From Romanomermis culicivorax (Eukaryota > Nematoda > Enoplea > Mermithida > Mermithidae), in NCBI GenBank assembly GCA_963922205.1, contig CAWUHX010000115.1:310001-374000 (forward strand): a stretch of DNA of 64,000 nt, written 5' to 3'. This document shows positions 39,871 through 52,393 of the stretch, piece after piece. The notes beneath the pieces were generated by a model that had not been told where the DNA came from, did not search any database, and saw only the letters and a program-made list of their open reading frames with translations. A program made the translations under genes and the position numbers. Position 1 is the first letter of the stretch, and each line of letters starts with the position of its first letter.

Positions 39871-40287
39871 TAAACCTGTAGCTGGGGGATTGGAGGGGAC
39901 CACAGAACTTGGTCGAAGTCGAACCGTATATCCAAATGTTGGGACCCCGCTCAGCTCGAAGAAATGTGAAAAAAGGAGCTTTTCTTTGGGAACTCCTCCA
40001 AAATTTTAATACTCCCGCTCCAAAAATTTGGGGTTTACTCCCACTTGGTCGGACCTCTCATATCTGTAAGAGGTCCGACCAGCTGGGGGGGTAAATCCGA
40101 AATTTGGGGGGAGGGGGTCGAAAAAGTCGAAATTTTCCCCAAAAAAGGCCAAAAACATACACTTTTTAGCAAATTTTTTTAATTTTACCCAAACTGGGGT
40201 GGGGTTGGGTATATGGTTGGCCAAGTTTGGGGGGGTCCCCCCCCCCAACCTCCCCCCAATTACAGGTATGGGACCTCTTACAGATGT
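39871..40287. mobile_element. MITE, CATACCTGTA family, older copy interrupted by copy 2
   Basis: The decayed left end (AAACCTGTAGCTGGGGG) and right end (GGTCGGACCTCTTACAGATGT) belong to one old copy. The younger copy at 40059-40270 has inserted into its right end and duplicated GGACCTCT, so the old terminus reads on after it. Confidence 0.7.
40059..40270. mobile_element. MITE, CATACCTGTA family, copy 2, nested (212 bp)
   Basis: The ends are CATATCTGTA and TACAGGTATG, in the opposite orientation to copy 1. A perfect 8-bp duplication, GGACCTCT, occurs at 40051-40058 and 40271-40278. It sits inside an older member of the same family. Confidence 0.9.
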
Positions 40288-41652
40288 AATTACATGACGG
40301 AACTAAGATCAGAAAAAATTCACGATATTTAAAACTTGACATGACATCGAGTCACAGACTCTCAGTTATAATGCAATTATTGCGCGAACTAAATATAAAC
40401 AAATTTACAAAATCGGCTCACTTTATGATAAGATTGATGTATTTAAAATTCCAATTCCGGATTGATAATTGATCGGTGAATTGAATTGACGATGACGGAG
40501 CAGACTCGGCGGCGATGGAAAATTTGCCTTTCTTTTTTTATAAATTTTAAAGTTTTATAATTTTTTTTATTTTAAACTAATTTTGAACTTTTTATTTGAT
40601 TATGGAACGGTTTCCAAGTCCGTTTTCAATGTTTCTAAAAACACTAAAAACGAGAAAATTACCGAAAAGCGGCTAAAAAGTGAGTAAATATTCACTAAAT
40701 GACAAACTACAGTAAGATCGATAGATAAAATAAGGGGGAAAACAGGCGTGACGTCAGATAAGAAATAGCACCAAAGTTTTGAGACTTTTTTGACGGAAAT
40801 ATGCGCGATAATAGTCCCATTTTAAAAATTAAATCGGTACCCCAAACGATTTTTAATATTCGTGAAGCTTTTTCTTGATAAGTATCGTTAGAACTCAAAA
40901 TCATATTCATTTTCGATCGATAAATAATACGCGGGTCATTTCTGGATGTCTCGTAACGAATTACGATTTGACGTATCTTGCAAACTATATTTATTTAAGG
41001 GCCATTTTGAATTTTATGAAAGCTAGTGAAGCTAAATCACTGTTCAACAAGTATTCCAAGGGTAGATTTAAAATAAACTTTGTCTTTCACATACTAAAAT
41101 TTTCCAAATTAGTCTCGACGAAGCAGAAAGATGTTCGTAGTCATGAAAACCCTGCATTTAAGATGTAAGTCGATAATTTTCTCATAAGTTGACTTATACG
41201 GAAAATTCTTACTTGAGCTGCAAGATGTAACCGTTGTTTTTCTTCTGTTTTTTCATTTTCATCTGCATTTCGCATGCCTTGTGCTCATTTAAAAACCAGA
41301 GGTGAAAGCATGCTTTTGGAAATTTTTCTACTATAGTCTATTTAATCTGAAATGACAGATGCAGTCATCCTGTCCAATTGAAGTAAGTTCAAACTGATAA
41401 GCTCATCACTTTAATCAATGGAAAAACTTTTTCTCATCATTGAACGGGAAAAGAACAACTGAAAATATCCCTTACATATAGAAATTTCGCGAGTCGCTCA
41501 GCTAGTGTGGACATAATTTTATCCAAGTCAGAATTGGTAAACCTAATGTTTATTTTCTATAATTCTGGCCCCCCGCGTTGTCATGCAGAAATGCAATATT
41601 TTTGCAATGTAAAGTTTTTTAATGTCAGGACGAATAAAATTGAGTTGACTTT
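40288..41652. other. Intergenic, no gene recognised
   Basis: AT-rich. One 97-codon frame (40875-41168) has no recognisable motif or convincing splice sites. Confidence 0.4.
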
Positions 41653-41899
41653 GGGGTCGGTTTCATCAAGGAGACTTAAGCTCTAGCTGAGCTACGCTGT
41701 AGCTCAACTCAATAATATGTTTTGCATTGCTGTTAAGGTGCAGCTCAGCTAGAACTACTTGACTTTCTCGATATATTTTGTGTGTATAGGTTAAGCTGCA
41801 GCTGATTTGCACCTTAAAGCCAATGGTATAACATATAGAGTTAAGCTACAGAAGCTGCAGCTCAGCTGGAGCTTAAGTCTCTTTGATGAAACCAGTCCC
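41653..41899. mobile_element. MITE with GGTTTCATCAAGGAGACTTAAGC termini, 247 bp
   Basis: The left end (GGGGTCGGTTTCATCAAGG) and the inverted right end (GGGACTGGTTTCATCAAAG) pair over about 35 bp, continuing with AGACTTAAGCT and the AGCTCAGCT words. Internal TAAGCT/CAGCT words repeat in both orientations. The target-site duplication is unclear (TGACTTT/TGATTTT). Confidence 0.75.
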
Positions 41900-42467
41900 T
41901 GATTTTCTTTGCGACCGATGTATTGGGCTCACAAACCTCTGAAGCTCATTCACGCATCGAAATTACCGTACATCCTAGTGATGGAGAAGACCCCAATGTT
42001 CGACGATATTATATCACAAAGTGGCTCGTGAAGTTACACACACGTTTCATGATCCATTATGCCACTGAAATATCATTTTTACGGGTATTCGGATAAAAAT
42101 TGTAGAAAGTTAAATAATCTATTTAATAATATAATAATAATAATTTATCAGGTCGAAAATAATATGTCGTAAATACAAAAAATAGATACGTGTAACACCA
42201 CTATTTTTTTCTTACGAGAATCGCTATTTTCCGATTTTTAGGAAAAACCAGTCGCATGATAGTCATGACTTCATAGAATTTCGTTCCAAACGCCCGTCAG
42301 TTGCGAAATTTGCTCGAAATCTCTGTGGGGCATGGTCGAAGCTCCGGCAGCTTTTGAATGTCAAAGTAAGGCAATTTTTTTGAAGATCCAATGTCTGTAA
42401 CATATTGCAAAAACCACTTTATTACGAAAACGACGACAGCTGAACTCCCATATGCAAAAAATATCGA

Positions 42468-42556
42468 GAAAGTTAAGCTACAGCTGAGCAGCACCCTAAG
42501 GACAACGATCGTTAAGCTTAAGCTACAGCTTAAGTCCTTTGGATGAAACCGGCCCC
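42468..42556. repeat. Solo end of the GGTTTCATC MITE family
   Basis: The inverse of this stretch begins GGGGCCGGTTTCATCCAAAG and continues with GACTTAAGCTGTAGCTTAAGC, matching one terminus of the element at 41653-41899. No opposite end was found. Confidence 0.6.
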
Positions 42557-43229
42557 ATGGTCTTGAACAAAAAGACATATGAACCGCGAACCAAGAAATA
42601 TAAGGATCACTAATCATCAAAAAGAAATAATGATTTAAAAATCTCAATTTCTACGACACATCAGAGAGAATTACGATAAAAACACATTATGTTTCAAACT
42701 GACAATTTCACTTTGATTTTTGAACATCTTGTTAATTCTGTGTAAAAAACACTATTAGAAATCGTCGTCAAGGACGTCGAGTTATTCGAAAAAATTGACT
42801 TTTTTGAGGCCATTAGTCAACCCGATTTTCCAATTCCCATATTTTTTCTTCATTTTTTAGGTGAGTAAAATACAGATTTATCAAGTTGTATTCGTTTTTT
42901 CAACATAAATATTAGCACTATTTTGAAGATTTATTTAATGCCATTACAGAATCTCGCTGGTCAGTACACGTGTTGGCTGGCCATTCTGACTATACTGGTC
43001 ACGTGAATAAACTGGCCAAATGATCACACTGTTTAAGTGACTGACAATCATCTATTTTTTGGCTCGCATTTTAATTGAAATTGCTATACCCATGACTTTG
43101 GACAAGACGCGTAGTCTCTGACCATGTGTGTTAGAATACAATATAAAACTCAACTTTTGAGGCCAGAATTTTCAATCACGTGAGACATTGCCATTGGCTC
43201 AAAAACAGAAGTAGGCGTATCGGTTTTCC
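42557..43229. other. Intergenic, short CTGGTCAC/CTGGCCA words
   Basis: No gene. From about 42956 to 43060, words such as CTGGTCA, CTGGCCA and TGATCAC recur irregularly, resembling the sub-repeat style of the foldback arms elsewhere. No partner array was found. Confidence 0.35.
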
Positions 43230-43264
43230 CCCATATTGGTTTATTGTCTTTACGACTATGCATG

Positions 43265-44035
43265 GTGAGTAAAGATGACTGTGCCATTACAGCCACTGAA
43301 TCGATTCAGTCACAATGTTTTGGCGAGTACCAATTTAGCCACCATATCAATTTGATCACTAGTGTCTTTTCGGTTCAGCCACTATTTTCAGGCATGGAGT
43401 GTCGATTCAGCCACTGTATTTTTCGATAAAAATGTCAATCTTCTTGGAAAATAGTTATTTTCGAACAAAAATGGTCAAAAATGTGGTTTTTTGACGTTTC
43501 GCGCCATGCAAATGTTCATGGTTTCTGAACAACAATTACAATTTTTGGAAACATTTTCGGATTTTTCAATCAAAAAAAAATTGAATTTTTCCCTCAATCA
43601 TCCCCTTGAATTTTGGGCGATCTACCCATAAAAAATCGCCAATCTTCCTCGGACTTCGGAGCTCCGGCATTGTTCATTATAGCAATCAGACATTTCTGCG
43701 GGGTGTCATCATCAACCTCTGAGGATTTTCTACTACAGGTTCAATTCAGTCATCGTTTCATTTATTCTTGAATCACTCAAGTTTACGCACATTTTTTAAA
43801 AGTTTGGCACGTGCAATTAGCTCAAAACAGCAAGATTATGTACGACGTGCGAAAAACAGTGGCTGAATCAGTACAATGACTGATATGACACGACAGCCGA
43901 GAACGAAGTGATCGAAATATTATTGTGGCTGTATCGATAAATCAAGCGAAAAAATAGTAGCTGACCCGATGCAATAGTTGAAATGGCACAGTTTATGGGA
44001 TGACATAGGGACTGAAATTACGTGTGGCTATATCG
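43265..44035. repeat. Possible third foldback element with TTCAGCCACT sub-repeats
   Basis: The left block (about 43265-43430) contains repeated TTCAGCCACTG, TTTAGCCACC and TTCAGTCAC words. The right block (about 43855-44035) has the inverse (CAGTGGCTGAATC, TGTGGCTGTATCG, TGGCTATATCG). GACTGTGCCATT also pairs across the element. Boundaries and target-site duplication could not be fixed. The spacer of about 420 bp is non-coding. Confidence 0.5.
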
Positions 44036-46378
44036 ACATATGATTCCCCACACGTAACATGCTTTGTAGCCCGAAACCTCTGTAAAACGAATAAACCAAT
44101 CAGGATGCTCTCGCAATGCCTACTATTGGTATTGAGCTGGTGTCTGTATGTGAACTGTTTCTTCGAAAGTCGTATTCCATGTGACCGGAACATCCTGATT
44201 ATTCAATGTCATTCCAAAATTTGGTGTCCATAAATATCCATTTTCTACGTGTCTATGTACAATCACCTATTCTGCCAACTGATAACTAGTGTCTTTTGGT
44301 GTGATCTGGATAATTCAATGAGTCATCAATTTTCATGATCTCAGGACAGCCGCCTCATGTGACTTTCTCTAATTATGGAAATTAGCTTATATAATTTGTT
44401 TTCCAAATTATATCGTGTGGGTATATAAAAATTCGCTCTCTTGTCACCCTTGATGATTGCCTCGAATCATCGCTATCCTTGACATTGATAGCATAACAGA
44501 AACGTTTATCAGCAACCCATGACGTGCATAGCAAATTCATTTTTAGTTTTTTGCAGACATTTGAATGGTCATACTCTTGTTCCAACCACACACAAGCTAG
44601 AATAATATCTGGGACGTTTTTCCTTCTGAAAGTCAACTTCATTGGGGACATCTTTGTTTGTTTGAATAAATATTAAGTGTAAAACCTTTCAAGCGGACAT
44701 TATGCATCGATTGAGCTCCGAAACATCTGGATTGTAAGCTAACCACCTCTAATCCTCATTGAATTCTTGAACTCGAAGACACGGGCGACTTATTCAGGAT
44801 ACTCTGCTGGATGCACAACCATGATCACGTGGGTTATTGAGTGGGTAATTATTGATCTGCCAGGCTGATGAGCAAATTCAGGGAAATAAATAGCTATGTT
44901 ATTCAACATGCCTCATCTTCATTATTGAACCCCTCAAGATCAATTCGTATGGTCAAGAATTCAGTCTTCTATGGCAATTCTATGTGATGAACTGCTTTTT
45001 CACAAGAAACTGCGAGATATCAACTTTTGTCAGCATGCTCTTTTCTCACTATGGGATTATATGTGATTACATATGAAAAATTTGGGGCCAAAGCTTGTGG
45101 AATGAATACATGTAGACAAGAAAACTTCCGAAGAGCAGAACTTAGTGTGCTTGCCTTGAAATGTTTCTAAATATTAAAAGTAGAAAACAAGTACTAACTA
45201 CTCCATATTTTTCTATGTTCTGCTAGACTATTACTATGTTGCATAAGATTGGAACTTTTTGTGCATACTTTACTAGCCTTTAACAATGTTTTGAATAACA
45301 GATCATACAGTAAAGCCACGTTTGATCTTGGTGGCAGTGCTTCATTTTTTTTAATTTTTGAATTTAGAAGCATTGTAGCAGCAAGTGCTTTTCTATAGGG
45401 TTTCAACCACATACTTTTACCTCACTACTCTATCAGAAGTCGAAAAAGAATTTCACTAAAAGAATGTGCATAACAAATATTCTTAGCTCCATGAAGTCTG
45501 CTACATCCAGTGATTTATGAAACGCTGAAATTCTGGATGAATCTAAGCACAAAAATAAACGGCCCTAAAGTGATCCGAAAGTTTTACCATTCCGTTAATA
45601 CTTCTGTAACAGGAGAAACTTGTAAAATTCGTGTACATGTCTCTCTTTTATCGGAATGGGTCATACGTGGATGTGATGTAATCATATCAGAAGCATCTGA
45701 AGGACTTTTTTTTGGCACTCCTCGCGCGTGGCCTTCTATCAATTTCTTTCTTCGTCAAAAGTCACATAAAATTAATCATTGCTCATCACACTTCAAGGAA
45801 AATCCCTGTTTTTGTTCTTCCTTGGAAAACACTTTTTAATTTTCCTCGATAAGGGAGACTTGATTCTTTTTTTTTCTTTTTGGCGTTCGTGTTCAAAAAG
45901 CAAACACAATCAAAAATGCATGAAAAATTTCTCGAGCTGAGTGCTTTTGTGTGTAGAGATAAAATGTAGATAACAGTTTTTATGTCACGCATTTGCGGGA
46001 GTAAAAAATCTTATCAATGATATAAGGAGATGAGATAAGCAAAGATACAACATATAGCGGAAATGAAAGCCAATGTGGAAGCTAAAAGCATAAAGTTTTC
46101 CATTTCTTTTACTGTATCTTTCCAGAGAGCGTAGAGAACTGGAGCAAAGGTGAAAATTATTCCTTGGAGTATGGCATATCCGAAAGTGTCTCATAAATTC
46201 TTAATCAAAGATTTTCACTCTCGGCCGCTTTTATCCCTCGAAGTTAATCAAAGTCGCCGGAAAATCCATTGATGCGCAAAATAAATTGTGTCGTTTTGTT
46301 TTATTTTGTGTACAAATTTCCAAAGATTCCACTCTGTCCGTGATGGCCACTCTTTGAAAGGTTTTCGGTTACAGTAAT
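44036..46378. other. Intergenic, no gene recognised
   Basis: Frames of 60-110 codons occur (for example 45510-45839), but none has known motifs or coherent splice structure. The right end should contain the promoter of the gene starting at 46379. Confidence 0.4.
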
Positions 46379-49300
46379 ATGAATCGACAGTCGGTTTTTA
46401 GATTTTTATTTCTGGGTGAGCATTTCCGCATTTGTAAGTGTTAATCTTTTGCACGCAAATTCTGTTTGCAACTGCATCACTAATCAAACTGAGTCTCGTG
46501 CAACAATATAGTAATCCTAATTTCTTTAAAATCAACTATTCAATCAGGAATTTACGTCAGCTTTAGTGGTTTATATTAACTGGAAGACTCAATAAAAACC
46601 TTATATATGATGGCCAGAAATCTGCCGTTTTGTACGCACTTCTCATGGTTTTCACAGCTGATAAAAATTGATCGGATTAAAAAATGTTTACTCGTGCTTA
46701 TTGACTTTCGATTTTTTTGATGTTTTTGATTATACCAAAATTTGTGGACCGTTCATCAATGTTTGACCTTACAGCTAAATCGGTTCATGGTTATTACGCA
46801 CGATGATTTTATAATCTGAAAAGAATGCATCCTTTTCAAATGATAAAATAAATCAAGTGGAAAAAATTCTAGAGGAAGTTCGACTGATTCCAATTATCTT
46901 ATACTGTTACGTGTAATTCGAGAAAAAATTAATTCAGCAGTAAATGTTTCACGAACCAACTTTCGGCGAAACATCTGTCACGTGGAAATTCTTCATTTGG
47001 TGGTCATGAGAACTAAATAATAATCAGTAGGCGTGATAGTTTAGAATCTTTAAGTACTGATTTGTCGTTTTTTTCAGTTAAAATCGTTATCTGTGCACCG
47101 TCGGCTTGCCTATTTCGATGCAAAGATTCACATTTAGTCCAAATGCAATACGATCAAATGGCTCATTTACACAATTTCGATGATTCGACAGCGATGTTAT
47201 TCCCGATTCAAGGATTGATTTTAAAGTCAAAACGATTCGATCAGGTCAAAGAAGGGCTAAAGTTGAATTGCAAGTGAATGCTATTTTTACGCACGAAAAA
47301 TTTCTACTAAAAAACTCTAAGAGGGCCGTCTTGGTCTTGTGGTTATCGCCTTTGGCTGCTAGTCTCAAGAACCAGATTCGATTCCGAGTGTAACCCGAAA
47401 TTGAATTTCTGGTAGCTGGCCCAGGCAGACACAACCTTTCATCCTTTTGGGGGTAGATAAATTGAGTAGGCGAGCTTAGAATGCTGCTTGCCGGGGTCCA
47501 CTCAGCCCAGTTAGCATGCTGGCGATAGTGTGGCGAATGAGGAGGTGGGCCTATTCCATTATGAGGTAGGTAGCCGATCAAGTCCTGCTTGTCAGGCAGA
47601 TGCCAGCCTGTGGAATGTGGCCTCCACTAGGCGATAAAAAGCACCCGAAGAGCGCCTCTCATATAAGGTGGGCACCGTGACCCGACATTCGAGCGCCGGA
47701 CAATAGAGCTTGGACATTAGAGCGCAGGAACATAAGAGCGCGAACATTGGGGCGCAGAGACATTAGAGCGCAGGACAATAGAGCGCAGGTACATTAGAGT
47801 GCAGGACAATAGAGCGCAGGGGCACTAGAGCGCGGGGACATTAGAGTGCAGAACAATAGAGCGCAGGGACATTAGAGCGCAGGAGAATAGAGCGCGGGAC
47901 AATAGAGTGCAGGGACATTAGAGCGCAGGACAATAGAGCGCATCTGTTGGTTCGAAAAAAATTTAACCAACGTTCCACAGTCTTAATGGACGCGCCTTTT
48001 AAAATTGTTTTTGAACATGAAAAAAGAGTACTATGCAAGCAGCTTTATTTCAAAAGTCGACAAAGTTTTCAAAAGCTGACAAGAAACTGCGTTTGATTCT
48101 GAATGCGAGTTAGAAATTTAAGATGAATTCGAAAATAAAAAAATGGAACAATTTTATTAAAAGGTTCAAAGGTCAAATATTTGCGATTTTTTCTGTCTTT
48201 CGCGACTTTTGTGTGAAAGGTTTGCATACCCCATCTTTTTACTAAATACTCAAACAAGCATTGATCCCGCCCTTTATCTACTCGCCACTGGTCGACGCAG
48301 GAATTTGTTGACGCGGAATTTTTTTTACAATTTTCATATTTTTGTTAAATTAATGGCATTGATATTTTTTCTTTTTTTTCTTCAAATCTCTTCAAAAAAC
48401 GAAACAAAAAAACGAAACCATGGGGCAACTGGCAAGAAAATAAAAACGATAGATTAAAGAAGAAAGAAGAAAAAATTCGAAAAAAGTAAATTTCGGCTAC
48501 ATTATATGATTAAGTTTTGCAGATTTCTAATAATTTTCGTTTAAAAAATTATCTGGATAAGTTTTATTTTTGGGACATGAGTATACCAGGCGCAGTCGCC
48601 CCCGCTCCCTGCATCCACCACGGCATTGCCCTGCGCTCTAATGTCCGCGCTCTAATGTCCTGCGCTCCCTGCGCTCTACTGTCCTTGCGCTCTATGGTCC
48701 CGCACTCTATTTTCCTGCGCTGTAATGTCCCTGCACCCTATTGTCCCGCGCTCTATTGTCCTTGCGCTCTATTGTCCTGCGCTCTAATGTCCCTGCGCTC
48801 TATTATCCTGCGCTCTAATGTCCCTGCACTCTACTGTCCTGCGCTCTAATGTCCCTTCGCTCTATTGTCCTGCGCTCTATTGTCCTTGCGTTCTATTGTC
48901 CCTGCGCTCTATTTTCCCGTGCTCTAATGTCTTTGCGCTCTATTGTCCTCGTGCTCTAATGTCGCTGCGCTCTAATGTCTGCGCTCTAATGTCCGCGCTC
49001 TATTGTCCTGCGCTCTAATGTCCCCGCGCTCTAGTGTCCCTGCGCTCTATTGTGCTGCGCTCTATTGTCCTGCGCTCTAATGTCCGCGCTCGTCCTGGCG
49101 CTCTAATGTCCCTGCGCTCTAATGTCCCCGTGCTCTAGTGTCCCTGTGCTCTATTGTGCTGCGCTCTGATGTCCCTGCGCTCTATTGACCTGCGCTCTAA
49201 TGTCTGTGCTCTAATGTCCGCGCTCTATTGTCCCGCGCTCTAATGTCTCGGTACCGGTGGGCACATGTATATGACCGTATAGTCCTGTAAAGCCTGCTTT

Positions 49301-50775
49301 TCCGGCTATAGGAAAATGTGTAGGCGTACCCGCAAAAAAATTAAAAACTGGAAGTTGCTGATTTCAGTGTGACAATGTTCATTAAGCTTTCTATATATCA
49401 TACCACAAATTATCTTTGGTCTATTACGTTTTACCATTTTTTCTACAGGAAACATCTTTTTATACAAATCAAGAGATATTCTGCAGCAAAGCGTAATTTG
49501 TTTCTTCTCAAATTTTTGACAAGCTTTTAGTGCAACAAATCTTATTGAAAGATTGGAAATTTTCTGTCTACGATGCAATCATCATATTTTTTGAAAATTA
49601 GATTGAACCTCGATTATAAAATTTGTTTGTCCGAATGTACATCAAGCAACGAAGGTAGATTGTTGTTGGCCGGCCTGAAGCCCTGGTTATTTATTTGCGA
49701 TTCGAATAATGAAAGAAGTAAGTTGAGAGGACAAAATGATTGATGAAAATCGAAATTGAAGATTAATTCAAAATATTTTCCAAAAAACACGTACTTTTAG
49801 CGGGAATTAGATAACTCTGACCACATGTATGAGCCTATTCCATCAAAAGGCATATGCAGCCCAAGTGATGTTTTTTGCATACATTTTGAGAAGCGCAGTT
49901 AAAGTTGCCGAAGTGGCTTAAACTTAGAGATTTCGGAAAGAGTGCTTTGGTGTCATATTCTAACAAATAAACTGCATTGCACTTTCTTTGAAAAACTGAC
50001 CAGTAGAACATTTGAGAAAACTTTTAGAAGTACAATTTTGTGCCAAAGTGTCATCCGGTGGAAAACGGATCAAATACTTTTAGCTCGAAACTCTGAAAAA
50101 TTCAACAGTCATTTGTCTTGTGCATGATTTTCTTGTAGAACTCGAGCTGTTCCTGCGCTGTTTTTGGACGAACAGCGATAAAATGGAGAAAATGTGCAAT
50201 AGGCAAATGACAAATATCAATTATGCGCTACAAGATTTGATAAATTTGAAAACATGGAGAAGCTTTCAATTCCGACAGTTGTGCCAGTAAGACTATGCTT
50301 TTAGTGGGACTTTTCACAGAAGCAGATCTTCTATTTATTTCACAATAATCAACGTCGAGCTATTTATTCAATATCTTCCAGATATCTAAATGAACACGAT
50401 AAATGCTACGGTAGATCAGTTCACAAATTTTGCGGTCTTCAAGAATTTAACTTTATCAAAGATTTGTCAGAAATAAATAACGCTACTTTGTTGGAAATTT
50501 TCCGTTTCGATCCGACTTTGGCCCGAAAATTACCACCGGAATGTGTTAACAAAAGAACGGAGATTTTGTTCCGAAAAAATATAACCGTGACCACTACGAT
50601 GATGATGATAAAGAACTTTGGACCGAGAAATGGGCTGAAAAGAGTGCACGATTACGAGTATATGGATTTCGAGAGTAAACATGTGAGGAAGAATTCAGGC
50701 AATACGATGATTGGTGATACAGTAAAACCTTTGTTGATGTTTCTGTTCTTAATATCGATTTTCTTGACTAATTAG
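46379..50775 (+). CDS. Putative secreted, GPI-anchored protein, 3 exons (208 aa), family unrecognised
   Basis: Exons are 46379-46415, 47078-47273 and 50382-50775, with GT-AG introns (G|GTGAGC, TTTTTTTCAG; AA|GTGAAT, CTTCCAG) in matching phases, total 627 nt. Splicing exon 1 to exon 2 builds a hydrophobic N-terminus (residues 1-22, FRFLFLVKIVICAPSA), which reads as a signal peptide. The mature part has cysteines at about 23, 27, 77, 86, 95 and 132 and N-glycosylation sites (NAT near 111 and NIT downstream). The last 17 residues are hydrophobic (KPLLMFLFLISIFLTN) after a small-residue stretch, as in GPI-attachment signals. I do not recognise the family; small Cys-containing secreted proteins of this kind are common in nematodes. 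Intron 2 (3.1 kb) contains a SINE split by a foldback element. Confidence 0.65.
47321..49340 (+). mobile_element. tRNA-derived SINE interrupted by a foldback element
   Basis: The head at 47321-47392 resembles a tRNA: an A-box-like TGGTCTTGTGGT (47332-47343) and a B-box-like GATTCGATTCC (47375-47385). A tRNA-unrelated body follows to about 47666 and resumes at 49256, after the inserted element, ending in an A-rich tail near 49340. Flanking TAAAAAACT/TAAAAACT words may be the target-site duplication. It lies in intron 2 of the secreted-protein gene. Confidence 0.6.
47676..49255. mobile_element. Foldback element with 16-bp sub-repeat arms, 1580 bp
   Basis: The left arm (about 47684-47945) is a tandem run of ACATTAGAGCGCAGGG-like 16-bp units, alternating with ACAATAGAGCGCAGG. 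The right arm (about 48630-49245) is the inverse run, GCGCTCTAATGTCCCT and GCGCTCTATTGTCCT. The arms are unequal (about 260 and 615 bp) around a spacer of about 680 bp without a gene. An exact 9-bp direct repeat, GGTGGGCAC, flanks the element (47667-47675 and 49256-49264). Outer tips CGTGACCCGACATT and GGTACCGAGACATT pair imperfectly. Both the arm design and the 9-bp duplication are as in Foldback transposons. Confidence 0.85.
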
Positions 50776-52393
50776 ATTCAGTTCCATCCAAAATGACGAT
50801 GTTAGTCATCGACAGGTTTCTGTCGTTATTTCATAAAATAATGCGGGTCATTTTAGACGATTTTCAAAATTGCGGCTGATAATCGACTACAATTCGTTCA
50901 TTTTGAAGTGATCGATGAAACGCTGTCACGAGTTAACTACGGAAACACTGGAGTCTGTTTTTTCTAAAACGCTTCTGAATTAAAAAATACGCAAATGAGT
51001 ACTGTCATTTAAACAAGGCTTTTACTGTAGAATTTCTCGCCCAAAGAAGTCGTTGACACCAAAGTATTGCTCACAAAATTTCAGTCCTGGATGTAATGGT
51101 ATTGTTTGTTCTCTCGTATTTTTTAGGAACGTTTCAAGGAAAAACAGACTAAGCTTCGGTGAGAGCAGCTGAACATGGTTAAGTGGTTAAAATTTCTCGA
51201 GTAGCATTCAGGCATCGACAAAGTTCTGCCCAAATCGACAGTGGATAAGCGTGATGTTTTTTTCACGGATTTTGGCCTTTTCCATCGTGACGTAGAAATT
51301 TAGCGTTACAATATAAAGTTTTCCACTAAGTGAAAATAATTGCGTATAAAATTGAACCATTTTTCGGTTTCTTGTGCGCCCATCATTTTATGGGATATAG
51401 AAACCAAAGCAGTCGTCTTCAAACAGCAAGTGCTGGAAAAGAATAATCATTCGGTTTTTTGACTTTCATCTGTTGTACACTTGCAGCCAGTTGAAATATA
51501 TTTGCAAAGGTCATTTCCAGAATTTTTTAAATGGATGTATCTGTTCGGAAAATCATCTGAAAACTAAGAAATTGAAAGAACGCAAGATTTCAAAAAATTA
51601 TGCGTTTTTGCTTCATACTCTGCGCCTTTGATAAGTTCGCGGTGAAAATACTTCAATCCAAATCGTTTACAGATAGTCTATGCACAAGGTTCAAAACCCG
51701 CTAATGGAGCATTGTTGACGTAACAATGTTTATTAATCAATTGTTTCCTTAAATGCTTTTGATACTATAAGTAAGTCAACATAGTCATCAACAGTGGTGG
51801 TTGTGGTGAAATAGTCAATATTGGGAAAAGTATCATTACTGAATGGTATTTTTTCCAATGTTGGTGCTACATTGTTTTTGATTGAAATGTACAAAAATTT
51901 TATTGAAAATAATTTCTATCTACTCCATTCATTTTGAAATGTTCTATGCAGCAAGGTCAAAACTTTTATTAAAAAATACGGAAGGCTCTATGACTCTAGG
52001 CAATAAATTTTTCTACATTTTACAGACTCGCGTGATGATCACTCTTTTCAGCCTTTGCAAGATTTTTCGACATGTCCTCTACAGTCTGTTGTTTATGAAA
52101 CGCTCCTAAATTGAAGAATAACAAAAATCAGTACTATCGTCGAAATCGTTCACACAAAGCTTTTGGAGTAAGATCCTTTGCTCAAAAAATTGCGAACAGT
52201 TCCTTGAGTAAGTCCACAAATTTGAAGTCCGTTGTGACGTATGGTTCAGCAGAAAATCGTAAAACTATGGAATAATACTTGCTTTCAACTTTTATTATTT
52301 AGAAGCATTTCAGGAAAAACAGATTACAGTAATGCTGCGTTTGCCAAAAATCCGACCACTATATCGATCATTAGAAATGAATGAAATGTATGG
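50776..52393. repeat. Intergenic with AGTCTGTTTTT MITEs
   Basis: Two members of a MITE family of about 200-250 bp occur at about 50950-51151 and 52080-52326. Each starts (A)GTCTGTTTTTT...AAACGCT(T/C)CT(G/A)AATT and ends with the inverse (ATTTAGAAGCATTTCAGGAAAAACAG). No gene is recognised between them. Confidence 0.6.
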
